Source: Paenibacillus tyrphae
Lineage (GTDB): Bacteria > Bacillota > Bacilli > Paenibacillales > NBRC-103111
DNA: 64,000 nucleotides
Assembly: GCF_027925525.1 (NCBI RefSeq)
Contig: NZ_BSDJ01000007.1
Coordinates: forward strand, 62,001-126,000
Reading direction: 5' to 3'
This document shows positions 43,023-51,965 of this stretch, in pieces; positions within the stretch are counted from its first letter, which is position 1; the number at the start of each line of letters is the position of its first letter. The translations under genes were made by a program, and so were the position numbers. The notes under the pieces were generated by a model that searched no databases, was not told the DNA's origin, and was given only the letters and a program-made list of their open reading frames with translations.

Positions 43023-43159
43023 CGTGAACACTCCCTGATTTAGGAATAGCTTACTTATTTGCTTTCATCATACACGAGAATAGCCTAAAATGAACATAAA
43101 CGATATAATCGCAACATCAACAATTTTGCTATTAATTTGCGAATCGGAGAGAGACGGCT

Positions 43160-43966
43160 ATGGAAGCGGAAGTGTTCACATGCGGTTACTCGTATCATGC
43201 GCAGCGGTTTCATACCCATTATAAAACCGGGCTGCCGCTCTACTTGTTCCGGCTGCAGACGGAAGGGGCCAGCGAGGCGGTGATCGACGGCAAAACGCAC
43301 CGGCTCGGACAAGGGGATCTGCTGCTGCTAAATCCCGGAAGAACCTACGAACTATTCGTAGACGAATACGAAACAACGTCAAAGGGAAGAACGATTTCCA
43401 GCGGGGATTACTACTTGATCTGCGGAGGCCGTTGGATGGATCAATGGTGGAAACGCGGAGACAAGCCAACGCTCTCGCGAATCGATCCGGGAGAGCAACT
43501 GTTGGCGCTATGGCGGCACCTAATTATTGAAAAGCAGCGCCCGGCGGACAAACAAACCGGCGAGCTCGTCGGCTGCTTACTGCAGGCCCTTTGCCTGTCG
43601 CTCGAGCGCGCGGCGACGGAAAGCGCCCCCTCCTACGGCCGGTCCTTCACGGCGCTTCGGATGAAGCGGTTCGTGGAGGAGCATGCCACTTCAACGTTCA
43701 AGGTAGAGGATGCCGCGCGCCACGTAGGGCTCAGCGTATCCCGGGCGGTACATCTGTTTAAGGAATGCTATGGCAAGACGATGCTCGAATACGCGCTCGA
43801 AATCCGGCTAGCCGCCGCTCTAGAACGGATGAAATATACCGCCATGACGCTTGAACAAATTGCCGAAAGCTGCGGGTTCGGCGGATATTCGTATTTTCAC
43901 CGGGTATTCAAGGACAAGTTCGGCATTTCCCCAGGCGCTTATCGAAGCGGCGAACGGCGGGAATAA
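43160..43966 (+). CDS. AraC-family transcriptional regulator
   Basis: A 268-residue regulator. An N-terminal cupin (YSYHAQRFHTHYKTGLPLYL; LLLLNPGRTYELFV) senses a sugar; the C-terminal double helix-turn-helix (VEDAARHVGLSVSRAVHLFK; IAESCGFGGYSYFHRVFKDK) binds DNA. It is divergent from the isomerase-oxidoreductase operon across 137 bases, so it almost certainly controls it. The ribosome site is GGAGAGAG. Confidence 0.92.
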   Translation: MEAEVFTCGYSYHAQRFHTHYKTGLPLYLFRLQTEGASEAVIDGKTHRLGQGDLLLLNPGRTYELFVDEYETTSKGRTISSGDYYLICGGRWMDQWWKRGDKPTLSRIDPGEQLLALWRHLIIEKQRPADKQTGELVGCLLQALCLSLERAATESAPSYGRSFTALRMKRFVEEHATSTFKVEDAARHVGLSVSRAVHLFKECYGKTMLEYALEIRLAAALERMKYTAMTLEQIAESCGFGGYSYFHRVFKDKFGISPGAYRSGERRE

Positions 43967-43998
43967 AAAAAAGTCTCTCTTATTTTAGTAGAGAGACA
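43965..43998 (-). terminator. Terminator of the 75-residue gene
   Basis: GTCTCTCT and AGAGAGAC form an 8-bp stem, followed on the minus strand by a run of eight T residues. It overlaps the last codons of the minus-strand gene. Confidence 0.8.
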
Positions 43999-44212
43999 AA
44001 GCAAGCGAATCTTTTTCGTTAAACGAATGCAAAATGGCCTCGCAGCCGATCACTTCGATGCTGATTAACGTTTGGAGACATTTTTTCAGCGTCCGTCTTC
44101 CGTTTTCTACCTTTTTATCCAGCGCCAGCTTAAGGAGCTTCAATGTTTTTTTATTCAAGTTGTCGGCGAAAACGGGGATCTCTTTGTTTTGAATGGTTAC
44201 AAAAACTTTCAT
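43985..44212 (-). CDS. Small Lys-rich protein of unknown function
   Basis: A 75-residue protein (MKVFVTIQNKEIPVFADNLN) with a beta-rich start and an amphipathic, basic middle (KKTLKLLKLALDKKVENGRR). The codons are AT-richer than in the neighbours, as is the flanking region, suggesting a different origin. It has its own strong terminator, which supports it being real. The ATG at 44212 has GGGACGG upstream; a GTG two codons earlier is possible. Family not recognised. Confidence 0.55.
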   Translation of the reverse strand: MKVFVTIQNKEIPVFADNLNKKTLKLLKLALDKKVENGRRTLKKCLQTLISIEVIGCEAILHSFNEKDSLALSLY

Positions 44213-44404
44213 CCTCACACCGTCCCTACATCATATTTTACTAGTTACTAATAGAATAAATTACGATCATTAAAATAAGCTTAAAATAATATTACAATTT
44301 GTCAACAAGTTTCTTAACCCTTTCTTAAAGTCCCGTTCGCACCGTGTTCCTCGCGACTTTTCACATGCGCTGGTTCCGGAAATCGGCAAGCCAAGTAAAA
44401 GGAA

Positions 44405-44433
44405 GTATGTTTTCCCCGATTTTTCTCATACTA
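44405..44433 (+). promoter_or_regulatory. Sigma-G-type promoter of the amidase gene
   Basis: GTATG (44405-44409), 17 bases, then CATACTA (44427-44433). Both boxes match the published B. subtilis sigma-G pattern (gHATR, 17-18, CATWHTA) with no mismatch. It predicts expression in the forespore. The 250-base gap before it is AT-rich and holds no gene I can support. Confidence 0.6.
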
Positions 44434-44471
44434 ATGCGAGATTGAATGTGTGATGGGATGGAGGGAACGGC

Positions 44472-45578
44472 ATGCGCCGTATCGCTTGGATCATTGTCTT
44501 CTTGCTGATGTTGGGCCCGTTTCAGGCCAGCGCCGAGCCTTCGTCGGAAACCGAGGAAGTCCGCAATTTTCTTACGGAATTATACCGGGCTCGATCGGAA
44601 TTCCTAATCCGGGACGTGCCGATCGATACCTTTTATTACGAAAAGGTGCCAACAAGCCAGCAAGCCCTGTATCTTGAAAAAAAACGGAAGGCTTATTTTC
44701 AAGCCTGGGCCAGCAAAAGAGACATCGTTGTCCATACCGTCGAAGGGACATTGAAGATTTTTCGTATCAGGCCCACCGATTCGCTGGTCAAAGTATCGCT
44801 CGTGAACAGGATGAAGATCACTTATTCCTATGCCCAAGGCAATGGAACGCAGGCCGAGTTCGGACTCGGAACACGGCACGTTCTTACCTTAAAAAGAGAA
44901 AACGGGCAGCTGCGGGTACTCAAAGAATGGTTCCTCGATCCGCTCGACATCGATGCGGACGATGCATGGCTTCACCAGCCTTCTTTCGCCTCGGAGCCGG
45001 AAACGGAAAGTCTGAAGTCCGATACGGTTTCTCAATCCTCAAAAAAGAGGCGATACAACCGAGAGAGGGCCGTGGCGTATGCCAATAAGTACGCCGGTTC
45101 GGCATGGGGGGCCGGAAACGATAACCGTTACAATCCGAAATACCGCGATTATACCGGCATCGGCGGCGATTGTACGAACTTCGTCTCCCAAGTCCTCGGC
45201 GATCCGACTGAAGGCGGAGGGCTGCCCATGACGCACACGTGGAGGTACAGCGGCGGCAACGGAAGCCGGGCATGGGTAAGCACCGACGCTTTAAAATCGT
45301 TTCTCCTTTATTCCGGTTACGGGAAAGTACTCGCCAGCGGCACCTTCGACCAAATCGTGCGCAGCCCTTCGGCGCCCGACATCTGGACCAAGCTGAAACC
45401 TGGTGACCTGATTGCTTACATGTACAACAACGATGTGGACCATTTTGCCGTCGTCGTAGACAAGGATGAGCGGGGACTGCCCTTGATCAACTGCCATACG
45501 ACAGACCGCTACCACGTTCCCTTTGATCTGGGCTGGGAAAATTACACCCACTTTGTATTGATTCATATCAACGATTAG
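44472..45578 (+). CDS. Secreted amidase-domain protein
   Basis: A 368-residue exported protein (signal peptide MRRIAWIIVFLLMLGPFQAS). The N-terminal 190 residues are an uncharacterised beta-rich domain. The C-terminal part is an amidase-type (PF12671) Cys/His domain: REKAVAYANKYA-like RERAVAYANKYAGSAWGAGN, the nucleophile Cys in GIGGDCTNFVSQVL, and the His in DVDHFAVVVD. It would cleave a peptide or amide bond in the wall. The sigma-G-type promoter upstream makes a role in the spore likely. The flippase gene follows closely. Confidence 0.88.
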   Translation: MRRIAWIIVFLLMLGPFQASAEPSSETEEVRNFLTELYRARSEFLIRDVPIDTFYYEKVPTSQQALYLEKKRKAYFQAWASKRDIVVHTVEGTLKIFRIRPTDSLVKVSLVNRMKITYSYAQGNGTQAEFGLGTRHVLTLKRENGQLRVLKEWFLDPLDIDADDAWLHQPSFASEPETESLKSDTVSQSSKKRRYNRERAVAYANKYAGSAWGAGNDNRYNPKYRDYTGIGGDCTNFVSQVLGDPTEGGGLPMTHTWRYSGGNGSRAWVSTDALKSFLLYSGYGKVLASGTFDQIVRSPSAPDIWTKLKPGDLIAYMYNNDVDHFAVVVDKDERGLPLINCHTTDRYHVPFDLGWENYTHFVLIHIND

Positions 45579-45649
45579 AGAAATCATACGGCCGCCGCCT
45601 CGGACATAAGATGAAAGTGGACAACACTTTCCGTCCGGCCGAGGTGGTG

Positions 45650-47152
45650 ATGCGGATGATTCTGCCCCCGATATTCAAACAGATGGCGCTTCGGACAAGC
45701 GCAATGTTAATTGTGAAATTGCTCGGGCTGCTCCTCCGCATTCCGTTATTTCGTTATCTGGGTCCGGAAGGAGTGGGCTTATATCAGATTGCCTACTCGT
45801 TTTACGGCCTCGTCCTGACCTTGCTCACCGGTGGCATGCCTATGGCGCTGACCTTGTTCACCGCCAAAAACGCCGGAAACGGCTGGCGGATTTACCGCAA
45901 CATGTCCGTGCTCTACCTCGGGGTATGTACGCTGCTGTGCACAGGCTTCTTCCTGTTCACGAACGAAGTTGCGCTTCGGCTCGGCAACGAGAAGCTGGAG
46001 CTGGCGATCCGCATGTTCTTGCCTGCGCTCTGGCTCGTTCCGCTGCTAAGTCTGCTTCGCGGGTATCTTCAAGGCCTGGAAGCATTCGGGGCTATCGCCG
46101 CCTCCGAACTCGTCGAGCAATCGATCCGGGTCGGGACCATCCTGCTGCTCCTCTCCATCGGCACGAGCCTCAGCATGTCACAAGCCTTGGGCACGGCCGC
46201 GCTGGGCGCATCGACGGGGGCCGTCTGCGCCTTGGCTTTCCTGCTTATGATGCTGCTTCGCTATTCACAGTCTTCCGCGAGTACCGTCTCAGGCCAAGCA
46301 GAGCCGAATCACAGTCTCCGCTTGTTCGCGCATACGACGCTTGCCTTGACGGCCACCCGGCTCATCATTCCTTTGTCGGATTTCCTGGAAGCGTCCATCG
46401 TTCCTATGCAGCTCCAGGCCTCTGGACTCTCGTCGGGACAAGCACTTGCCATATTCGGCGAAATGACGGGCATGGCGATGACGATCGTCTATATCCCGAC
46501 CCTGATCACGTTTTCGCTTACCCATACGCTGTCCCCCAAAATCGCCGCCGATTGGCAGGCCCGGCAGTTCGAGCGCGCCTTCCGGAGAATCGGCAAGGCT
46601 CTAAACCTAACCATGCTATGGGGAATCAGCGCGTCGCTCTTCATGTTTACCTTTTCCGAGGAATTGGCGCACCTGCTGTTCGACCAAGCGAGGCTTGCGA
46701 CAGCGATTCGCTTGCTTTCGCTCTGTCCGCTTCTTGCGGGACTGCGAGAAGTGACGACAAACGTTCTGTGGGCCGTCGGCCGAAAAAAAGAGCCGATGCG
46801 CGGCATTCTCGTCGGCATTGTCTGCTCCATGACGATGCTTTACGTATTGACCGGTATTCCCGGATGGGGCTATACCGGGATCGCGGCAGGCGTGCTGCTG
46901 TTTGAAACGATTCCGGTGCTATGGAATCTTACCGTACTCCGCCGCGATCTGCAGCTGTCCTTCTCCGGGAGGATGCTTGTCATGAACGCCGTGATCCTGC
47001 TGCTGCTAACCGGCGTCGTTACGCTTTGGGGAGGCCGGCTGCTGCCCGCCGCGGGCTTCTCTGGATTGCCCCTGCAGCTGACGCTCATGCTTCTGACGTT
47101 CGCTTGCTCCGCCGGTTATGTTGCGCTCGTCGCGCTGACGCGTCAAAAGTAG
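45650..47152 (+). CDS. SpoVB-like polysaccharide/lipid II flippase family protein
   Basis: A membrane protein of about 500 residues with roughly 14 helices, of the MviN/SpoVB/MurJ-like MATE superfamily (LRIPLFRYLGPEGVGLYQIA; GGMPMALTLFTAK; FSLTHTLSPKIAADWQARQF). Such proteins move lipid-linked sugars across the membrane, and in Bacillales SpoVB is needed for the spore cortex. I prefer the ATG at 45650 (GAGGTGG upstream), although 45611 or 45656 remain possible. It lies 72 bases after the amidase gene and may be on the same forespore transcript. A terminator follows. Confidence 0.87.
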   Translation: MRMILPPIFKQMALRTSAMLIVKLLGLLLRIPLFRYLGPEGVGLYQIAYSFYGLVLTLLTGGMPMALTLFTAKNAGNGWRIYRNMSVLYLGVCTLLCTGFFLFTNEVALRLGNEKLELAIRMFLPALWLVPLLSLLRGYLQGLEAFGAIAASELVEQSIRVGTILLLLSIGTSLSMSQALGTAALGASTGAVCALAFLLMMLLRYSQSSASTVSGQAEPNHSLRLFAHTTLALTATRLIIPLSDFLEASIVPMQLQASGLSSGQALAIFGEMTGMAMTIVYIPTLITFSLTHTLSPKIAADWQARQFERAFRRIGKALNLTMLWGISASLFMFTFSEELAHLLFDQARLATAIRLLSLCPLLAGLREVTTNVLWAVGRKKEPMRGILVGIVCSMTMLYVLTGIPGWGYTGIAAGVLLFETIPVLWNLTVLRRDLQLSFSGRMLVMNAVILLLLTGVVTLWGGRLLPAAGFSGLPLQLTLMLLTFACSAGYVALVALTRQK

Positions 47153-47177
47153 CGGGGCGCGGCGCCCGAAACGACGA

Positions 47178-47221
47178 CAGCCTGAACCCTTTCGCTCGTG
47201 AAAGGATTCAGGCTGCTTTGA
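47178..47221 (+). terminator. Terminator after the flippase gene
   Basis: CAGCCTGAA and TTCAGGCTG, with CCTTTC/GAAAGG inside, form a long stem. It also lies at the end of the convergent tubulin-like gene cluster. Confidence 0.75.
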
Positions 47222-47222
47222 T

Positions 47223-50033
47223 TTAGCGTCCGCCGGAACTGGTTTGCTGATCCGGCTTCCCCTTGGTATTTGCCGGCGTATACTTCGGGCCCGCGACCGG
47301 TTCGGAGGAGCCCTGGTCGCCGGAAGCGCCGCCGCCGGGCGTCCCTCCGCCAGCTTTGGAGACGCTGCTTGCCGGAAGCGGCGGGCCTTGCATCGGAAGG
47401 TCGAGCTGGACCTTTTTGACGACCGGCTCGCTGGCTTTGCCGTATTTGTTCTCCGCCTTGATCTCGATCGTATTCTCGCCGATCATCAGGACGACGGGAG
47501 CAGATACTTGTCCGCTGCCGACCCGCTGCCCGTTTACGAAAATGTTTGGGCTCGGATCATAGCCGCCGTCTGTCGCGCTTGCTTTAACCGTAACTACCGG
47601 CTGGGCCGTTTTTTCCGGCAGCGTCTCGACCGTGAGCGTAGGCGCCGGTCGGAGAATCGCTCCCATCATCGGCGTCCAGAACGTGGACAACAAAATAATG
47701 ATGAGCAGCAGCGGAAGCGCGAGAATTCCTAGTCGAAACAATTTCCTCTTTCGCCGCTGCACGAACTGGACAATGCCCGGAGCCTGCTTCAGCTTGATTT
47801 CTTTAAACACGGCCGCGAACGCTTCGTTCGGCACGCCAAGCAGCAGTTCCTTGATCTGCTTGTTCTTGAACGCCTTGGAATCATGCCGGTCAAAATAGCG
47901 CGTCAGCGCAGCGCGGTAGTGAACGTCGATCCCCGAGCCGCCGGAAAATCGCGAATCTCCCGCGCTCCACAGCATAAATTCGTAGATCGTATCCGTCCCC
48001 CGGGTCTGAGCGGCAACGAACTCCAGCATCCGGTCATAGTCATACCCCGCTTCGTATCCGCCCCCGCCCCGGACTCCGGCATCCGGACGGCTGAAGGCGT
48101 AGGCGATTTTGCCGAACGTCTCCGGCCCTACCTTATCGCCGAGCGTCTTCTTCAGCAGCTCCTGCGCTCGCTCCAAGTCCAGCGGGCCAAGCCGCTCGAA
48201 GGTTGCTACGACATCGGACGGCTTGCGCCGTTCGAGCGTCAGCACCCGATACACGGCGGTCAGCAGGTCCAGCGTCATGCGTCCGCCGCTGTTCAGGTTG
48301 TGCAAAAGCTCCGGCTGCGGCGGGTCAAGCATAAACTCAAGCTGCATCAGGTCTTCGTAGCTCAGTCCGGTCGGGGTCAGGTCTTGTAGCAATTCGAGCT
48401 GGATTTCCAGCTTGATCTGCATGCAGAAGTCCTCGAACTGCGGCTTTCCTTCGCGCTCCGGCAGACGGTCGAAGTAGATGTATGTATTTTTGGCCACTTC
48501 CATCCGTCTTGATTTCTCCGCCTTGAGCAGCTGCTTCACTTTTTTCAATACTTCGTTTCGGAAGAAATGCTGCAGCAGCAGATCATCCGCGGAGACCAGC
48601 CAAAACTTGATTTCTTCCAAAAACTCCTTGATCGATCCGCTCGCCGTGATGCGATAGGCTGCGTACTGCTCCGCCGTCTGGGGATGCTGCTCGTGCAGCT
48701 GCTTCAGAACGGAGAGAAAGACCGCATTCTGCTGCCGCAGTGGATCGATCAGCGGAACCGCCGCGCGGATATCGCCGGAGGCCGCGGACGCCGCTCGCCG
48801 GATATATAGCGCAAAGCTGGTGATCAGCAGCTTCTTCGTTCCTTCGTCGGCAAAAGCGTAATAATCCAACAGCGGCGTAACGAATTCCGCGGTTGGCACG
48901 CTGTCCCCATCCATCAATTCCTTGCGGATCAGCTTGACAAGCATATCGTTCAGCCGTTTTTTCCGTCCTGCGGTTTCCGCGGTCAGGTACTGAAGAATGC
49001 TTTTCACGGTGCCCGCCCGATTCTGCTCGTACAAGCTGTCCTGGCCTTGTTCGATCCGGAACAGCTCGCACAGCTGGGAATAGGTCGGGACAGCGAGCGC
49101 TATGGGATGGCCAACGTCCAGCAGCGCTTCCTCGCAAAAGTCATAGAACCGCTCCAGGCCAGCCGTATCTCCCCGGTGCTCCCAGACGTAGTCCAGAACC
49201 GAATGCTCGGTGCCGGATAGGTCCACGCCATGAATTCGCTCATTCGGCAGATCGAACAAATAATCTTTTTCCAGCTGACGGTCGGGCAGACGGATGCTTC
49301 CTTTTTCCACAAACATGACATGGTAATGCTGCTTGCCTTCCGGCTCGCTCTGGTACGTGACGAATCCAAGCTCCCGGCGCATCGCATACGGCAGGCAGCG
49401 GTAGACGAGCTCCATCAGCCGTTTCGCTTCCTCGCTCCCGGCCGACACGTCCGCGTCCAGCGCGACGTACACTTTCTTCTTGTTCGTGAGCGACGCCATC
49501 ACGGCGTAAAGCAGCTGCAGAAACTGGGTGCGGTCCAGCTTCAGTCTGTCGAGCAGCCGGTCGGGGACCTTCAGTTTTGCCGCGGCGTCGTAATCCAGCT
49601 CATCCAACTCCGGAATCGTCTTCCCGTCCTGAATATCGTAGCTGCTTCGGAAGCCCCGAATCGCAAACAAACGTTCCGGTTCACGCACCAAGGCCTCTTG
49701 ACGCTCCTTGGGCACAACGTAATGATGCGTGAAGAAAGCGCTCCGCTGCCCGGTGAAGTCGGCGCTGACGTAAACGGTGCGTCCGATCACAAGCTCCCCG
49801 CTGTCGGCATGGAAGACGCCGAACGCTTCCGGATACCGCTTCTCGTCCCCTTCTCCGCGTGCGAGCAGCTCCTGCGGCGCCTTGTACACGCAGTACGGAT
49901 GCAGCGCCGCTTTAATAAAACCGTTATCGAGCCCGGCGGATTTCGCTACCGTATCGAACCCTTCGTTCGTGCGGAAAATTCCTTCCCGGTCCCGGGTAAA
50001 ATAGTGCTGCTGAATGTTTCGGTCCCGGCTCAC
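47223..50033 (-). CDS. GAP1-like protein with membrane helix and outer Ig-like domain
   Basis: 936 residues, last gene of the cluster. The N-terminal 250 residues (QQHYFTRDREGIFRTNEGFD; FFTHHYVVPKERQEALV) resemble GTPase-associated protein 1 (GAP1) N-terminal domains as I recall them. A long helical middle follows, then one membrane segment near residue 770 (FRLGILALPLLLIIILLSTF) with a basic lead-in. The outer part is an Ig-like domain (SPNIFVNGQRVGSGQVSAPV; GENTIEIKAENKYG) and a low-complexity Ser/Gly tail. The GTG start at 50033 overlaps the GTPase stop by four bases (GTGA), so the two proteins are made together. It probably couples the GTPase inside the cell to the outside. Family name needs a profile search. 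Confidence 0.72.
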   Translation of the reverse strand: MSRDRNIQQHYFTRDREGIFRTNEGFDTVAKSAGLDNGFIKAALHPYCVYKAPQELLARGEGDEKRYPEAFGVFHADSGELVIGRTVYVSADFTGQRSAFFTHHYVVPKERQEALVREPERLFAIRGFRSSYDIQDGKTIPELDELDYDAAAKLKVPDRLLDRLKLDRTQFLQLLYAVMASLTNKKKVYVALDADVSAGSEEAKRLMELVYRCLPYAMRRELGFVTYQSEPEGKQHYHVMFVEKGSIRLPDRQLEKDYLFDLPNERIHGVDLSGTEHSVLDYVWEHRGDTAGLERFYDFCEEALLDVGHPIALAVPTYSQLCELFRIEQGQDSLYEQNRAGTVKSILQYLTAETAGRKKRLNDMLVKLIRKELMDGDSVPTAEFVTPLLDYYAFADEGTKKLLITSFALYIRRAASAASGDIRAAVPLIDPLRQQNAVFLSVLKQLHEQHPQTAEQYAAYRITASGSIKEFLEEIKFWLVSADDLLLQHFFRNEVLKKVKQLLKAEKSRRMEVAKNTYIYFDRLPEREGKPQFEDFCMQIKLEIQLELLQDLTPTGLSYEDLMQLEFMLDPPQPELLHNLNSGGRMTLDLLTAVYRVLTLERRKPSDVVATFERLGPLDLERAQELLKKTLGDKVGPETFGKIAYAFSRPDAGVRGGGGYEAGYDYDRMLEFVAAQTRGTDTIYEFMLWSAGDSRFSGGSGIDVHYRAALTRYFDRHDSKAFKNKQIKELLLGVPNEAFAAVFKEIKLKQAPGIVQFVQRRKRKLFRLGILALPLLLIIILLSTFWTPMMGAILRPAPTLTVETLPEKTAQPVVTVKASATDGGYDPSPNIFVNGQRVGSGQVSAPVVLMIGENTIEIKAENKYGKASEPVVKKVQLDLPMQGPPLPASSVSKAGGGTPGGGASGDQGSSEPVAGPKYTPANTKGKPDQQTSSGGR

Positions 50034-51295
50034 GGCGCATCTCTCCTGTCGATGTAGTCGAGCTGGTGAAGCAGCCAAATGAACGGCTCGTCCACCCGGG
50101 TCGGGCTAATGACACCGGTCACCTGCCGGTTCACCGGATTCGAACCGAGCGCGGATACGGCGAAGTACGCGGTATTCTGAAAATACACGTCGACCGCATC
50201 CTTGAACGGCCGGTCCACCTTCTCGATAAAACGGCGGATTTCGCCGTTAATATTCTCAAACTCGGTCTGGTCCAAATAGCCTTTGTGAACCACGTTGCGG
50301 AACACGTTGCTGTTGGACTGAATATATTCGCTGTCTTCCTCTTTCAAATATTGCAGCATATCGCTCTTCGTCAGAACGATCGCCGTCGGAATTTTCGTCT
50401 TGCTGCCCTGCTGGTGCGCGATGAAGTTTTCGAACAAGCTGATGACGACCTCGCGTGGCTCGTCATAGCGGCTTGCGAACTCCCCTTCCTCCTGGCCGAC
50501 GCTCAGGCGGATTTTGTCCCGAATCGTGCGGATTTGCAGCGGATCGACGAGAAATAAAATGCCCGACGAATTTTTAATATGCGACGCATAGATTTCCAGG
50601 TAATCGCGCTCCACCATACCCTCGCCCGCAACATCGAAGAAAACGAGCGTGAGCGGCGCGCGCCGGTCGTCCTTGAATACGAACTGAAAAATAAACGGCT
50701 CCTGCTGCTCGTTCGGGTTCGTCGACTCCAGCATCATGCCGCGGTCGAAGATCGGCTCCAAATAATTTTGCCGGAACTTCCGGCTAATTTCGGCGCTGAG
50801 CGGCATGCAGGCCGCGTCGAAATTCGATGCCGTCGAGGATTGCAGCGTATGGATGAGCGACGTCATATAGACCGATTTGCCGACCTGCGACGCCCCGACG
50901 ATGGAAATGATGTTGCTCGGCATTTTGCCGGACGAAATCGGCAGCTCGTTGTGGCAGCTCGGACACAGCCGGCGCCGCGTCGCCACGCCATAACGGTCGA
51001 TGACCGCCACCAGCACGTTTTCCGAATAAACGTGGTTCTCTTCCGGGATTGTGTGCGGTTCGATCACCGCCTCCATGTCCTGCTGCGACAGATTGAACTT
51101 GCGCCGCCATGCGTTTAGCCGTTCGTCTTCCTGCAGCGTGAATTCGTCGTCGTTCTCCTTCGTATGCGCGGCGCGGAACACGACCTCGTCCGGCTCGAAT
51201 TTATGGAAGCAGTACGGACAAACGATGCTGTAATAAGGCGGTCGTTCTTTTTCCACAGGCTTTTTTTCGAAAAATTGCTTGAAAAACCCCAACAT
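50030..51295 (-). CDS. Zinc-ribbon P-loop GTPase
   Basis: A 421-residue soluble protein. A split zinc ribbon at the N-terminus (C26-P-Y-C29 and C111-P-S-C114) encloses an 80-residue insert. Then comes a GTPase-like domain: G1 GASQVGKS (134-141), a helical stretch, G3 DVAGEG (221-226), and G4 TKSD (309-312), followed by a basic/aromatic C-terminus. It resembles the GTPases that pair with GAP1 proteins (double-GTPase families). It is preceded by AAAGGAGGG and coupled to the next gene by a GTGA overlap. It is likely the switch of the membrane-linked assembly. Confidence 0.8.
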   Translation of the reverse strand: MLGFFKQFFEKKPVEKERPPYYSIVCPYCFHKFEPDEVVFRAAHTKENDDEFTLQEDERLNAWRRKFNLSQQDMEAVIEPHTIPEENHVYSENVLVAVIDRYGVATRRRLCPSCHNELPISSGKMPSNIISIVGASQVGKSVYMTSLIHTLQSSTASNFDAACMPLSAEISRKFRQNYLEPIFDRGMMLESTNPNEQQEPFIFQFVFKDDRRAPLTLVFFDVAGEGMVERDYLEIYASHIKNSSGILFLVDPLQIRTIRDKIRLSVGQEEGEFASRYDEPREVVISLFENFIAHQQGSKTKIPTAIVLTKSDMLQYLKEEDSEYIQSNSNVFRNVVHKGYLDQTEFENINGEIRRFIEKVDRPFKDAVDVYFQNTAYFAVSALGSNPVNRQVTGVISPTRVDEPFIWLLHQLDYIDRRDAP

Positions 51296-51309
51296 GCCAG
51301 GTCCCTCCT

Positions 51310-51948
51310 TTAGTCCGGAATGAGTTCAAACCGCTCGCCATAGATCGGTCCGTCGGTAAAAAACAACCGGATATAGTCGTTTTTGCCGACCTCGATGGGC
51401 GGCAGCTCCGTGCGCCCCGGCGGAAAATCGTTCATGAATGGATAAAAGGTCCCGTCTTCCTTATTTCGCGGGGCCGCTCCTTCTTTTTTCACATAGCACA
51501 GAGCTTCCCGGGGGACCGGAATTTCGCAGAACAGCCGGATCTGCACGGTTTTATATTTGCTGAACCAGCCGCCGCCGTATTTGATGCCGTAGCGGATTTT
51601 CGCCCGGCCTCCGCTGACGCGGACCAGATTGTCTCCGTCCCGCTGCTGCAGCGGGGTCAGCCGTCCTTCCAGCATCAAACAGGGATAGATCCGGTAATAA
51701 TGCGGCCCCGTAAAGTCGACACGGGCCCGGTAGCCGGCTTTCGCCTTGTATTCCTCACGGGTAAACAGCTTGAGCCGCTTCGGGTCCAACCCGTCCGGGG
51801 GCTGCTCGCCCCCCTCTTCGAAGCTGTCGATGTAGACGTAATTGATTTCCTTCGGCCAGTGCCAGGTCAAAATACATTCGCCTTCCCTGACCTCGGAGGC
51901 CGCTTTCGTAATCCGGTACCGCTCGTCAGGTTCGCTCCATTGCATCAT
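51310..51948 (-). CDS. Beta-rich protein of the tubulin-like cluster, unknown function
   Basis: A 212-residue protein with many beta strands and no membrane segment. It starts with a fibronectin-like pattern (RYRITKAASEVREGECILTW) and contains several Tyr/Trp-rich strands (GIKYGGGWFSKYKTVQIRLF). I do not recognise the family. It lies between the second vWA gene and the GTPase gene with spacings of 17 and 14 bases, so it is an obligate part of the operon, perhaps an adaptor. The ribosome site is GGGAGG. Confidence 0.68.
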   Translation of the reverse strand: MMQWSEPDERYRITKAASEVREGECILTWHWPKEINYVYIDSFEEGGEQPPDGLDPKRLKLFTREEYKAKAGYRARVDFTGPHYYRIYPCLMLEGRLTPLQQRDGDNLVRVSGGRAKIRYGIKYGGGWFSKYKTVQIRLFCEIPVPREALCYVKKEGAAPRNKEDGTFYPFMNDFPPGRTELPPIEVGKNDYIRLFFTDGPIYGERFELIPD

Positions 51949-51965
51949 GTGCCCGCCTCCCGTCG

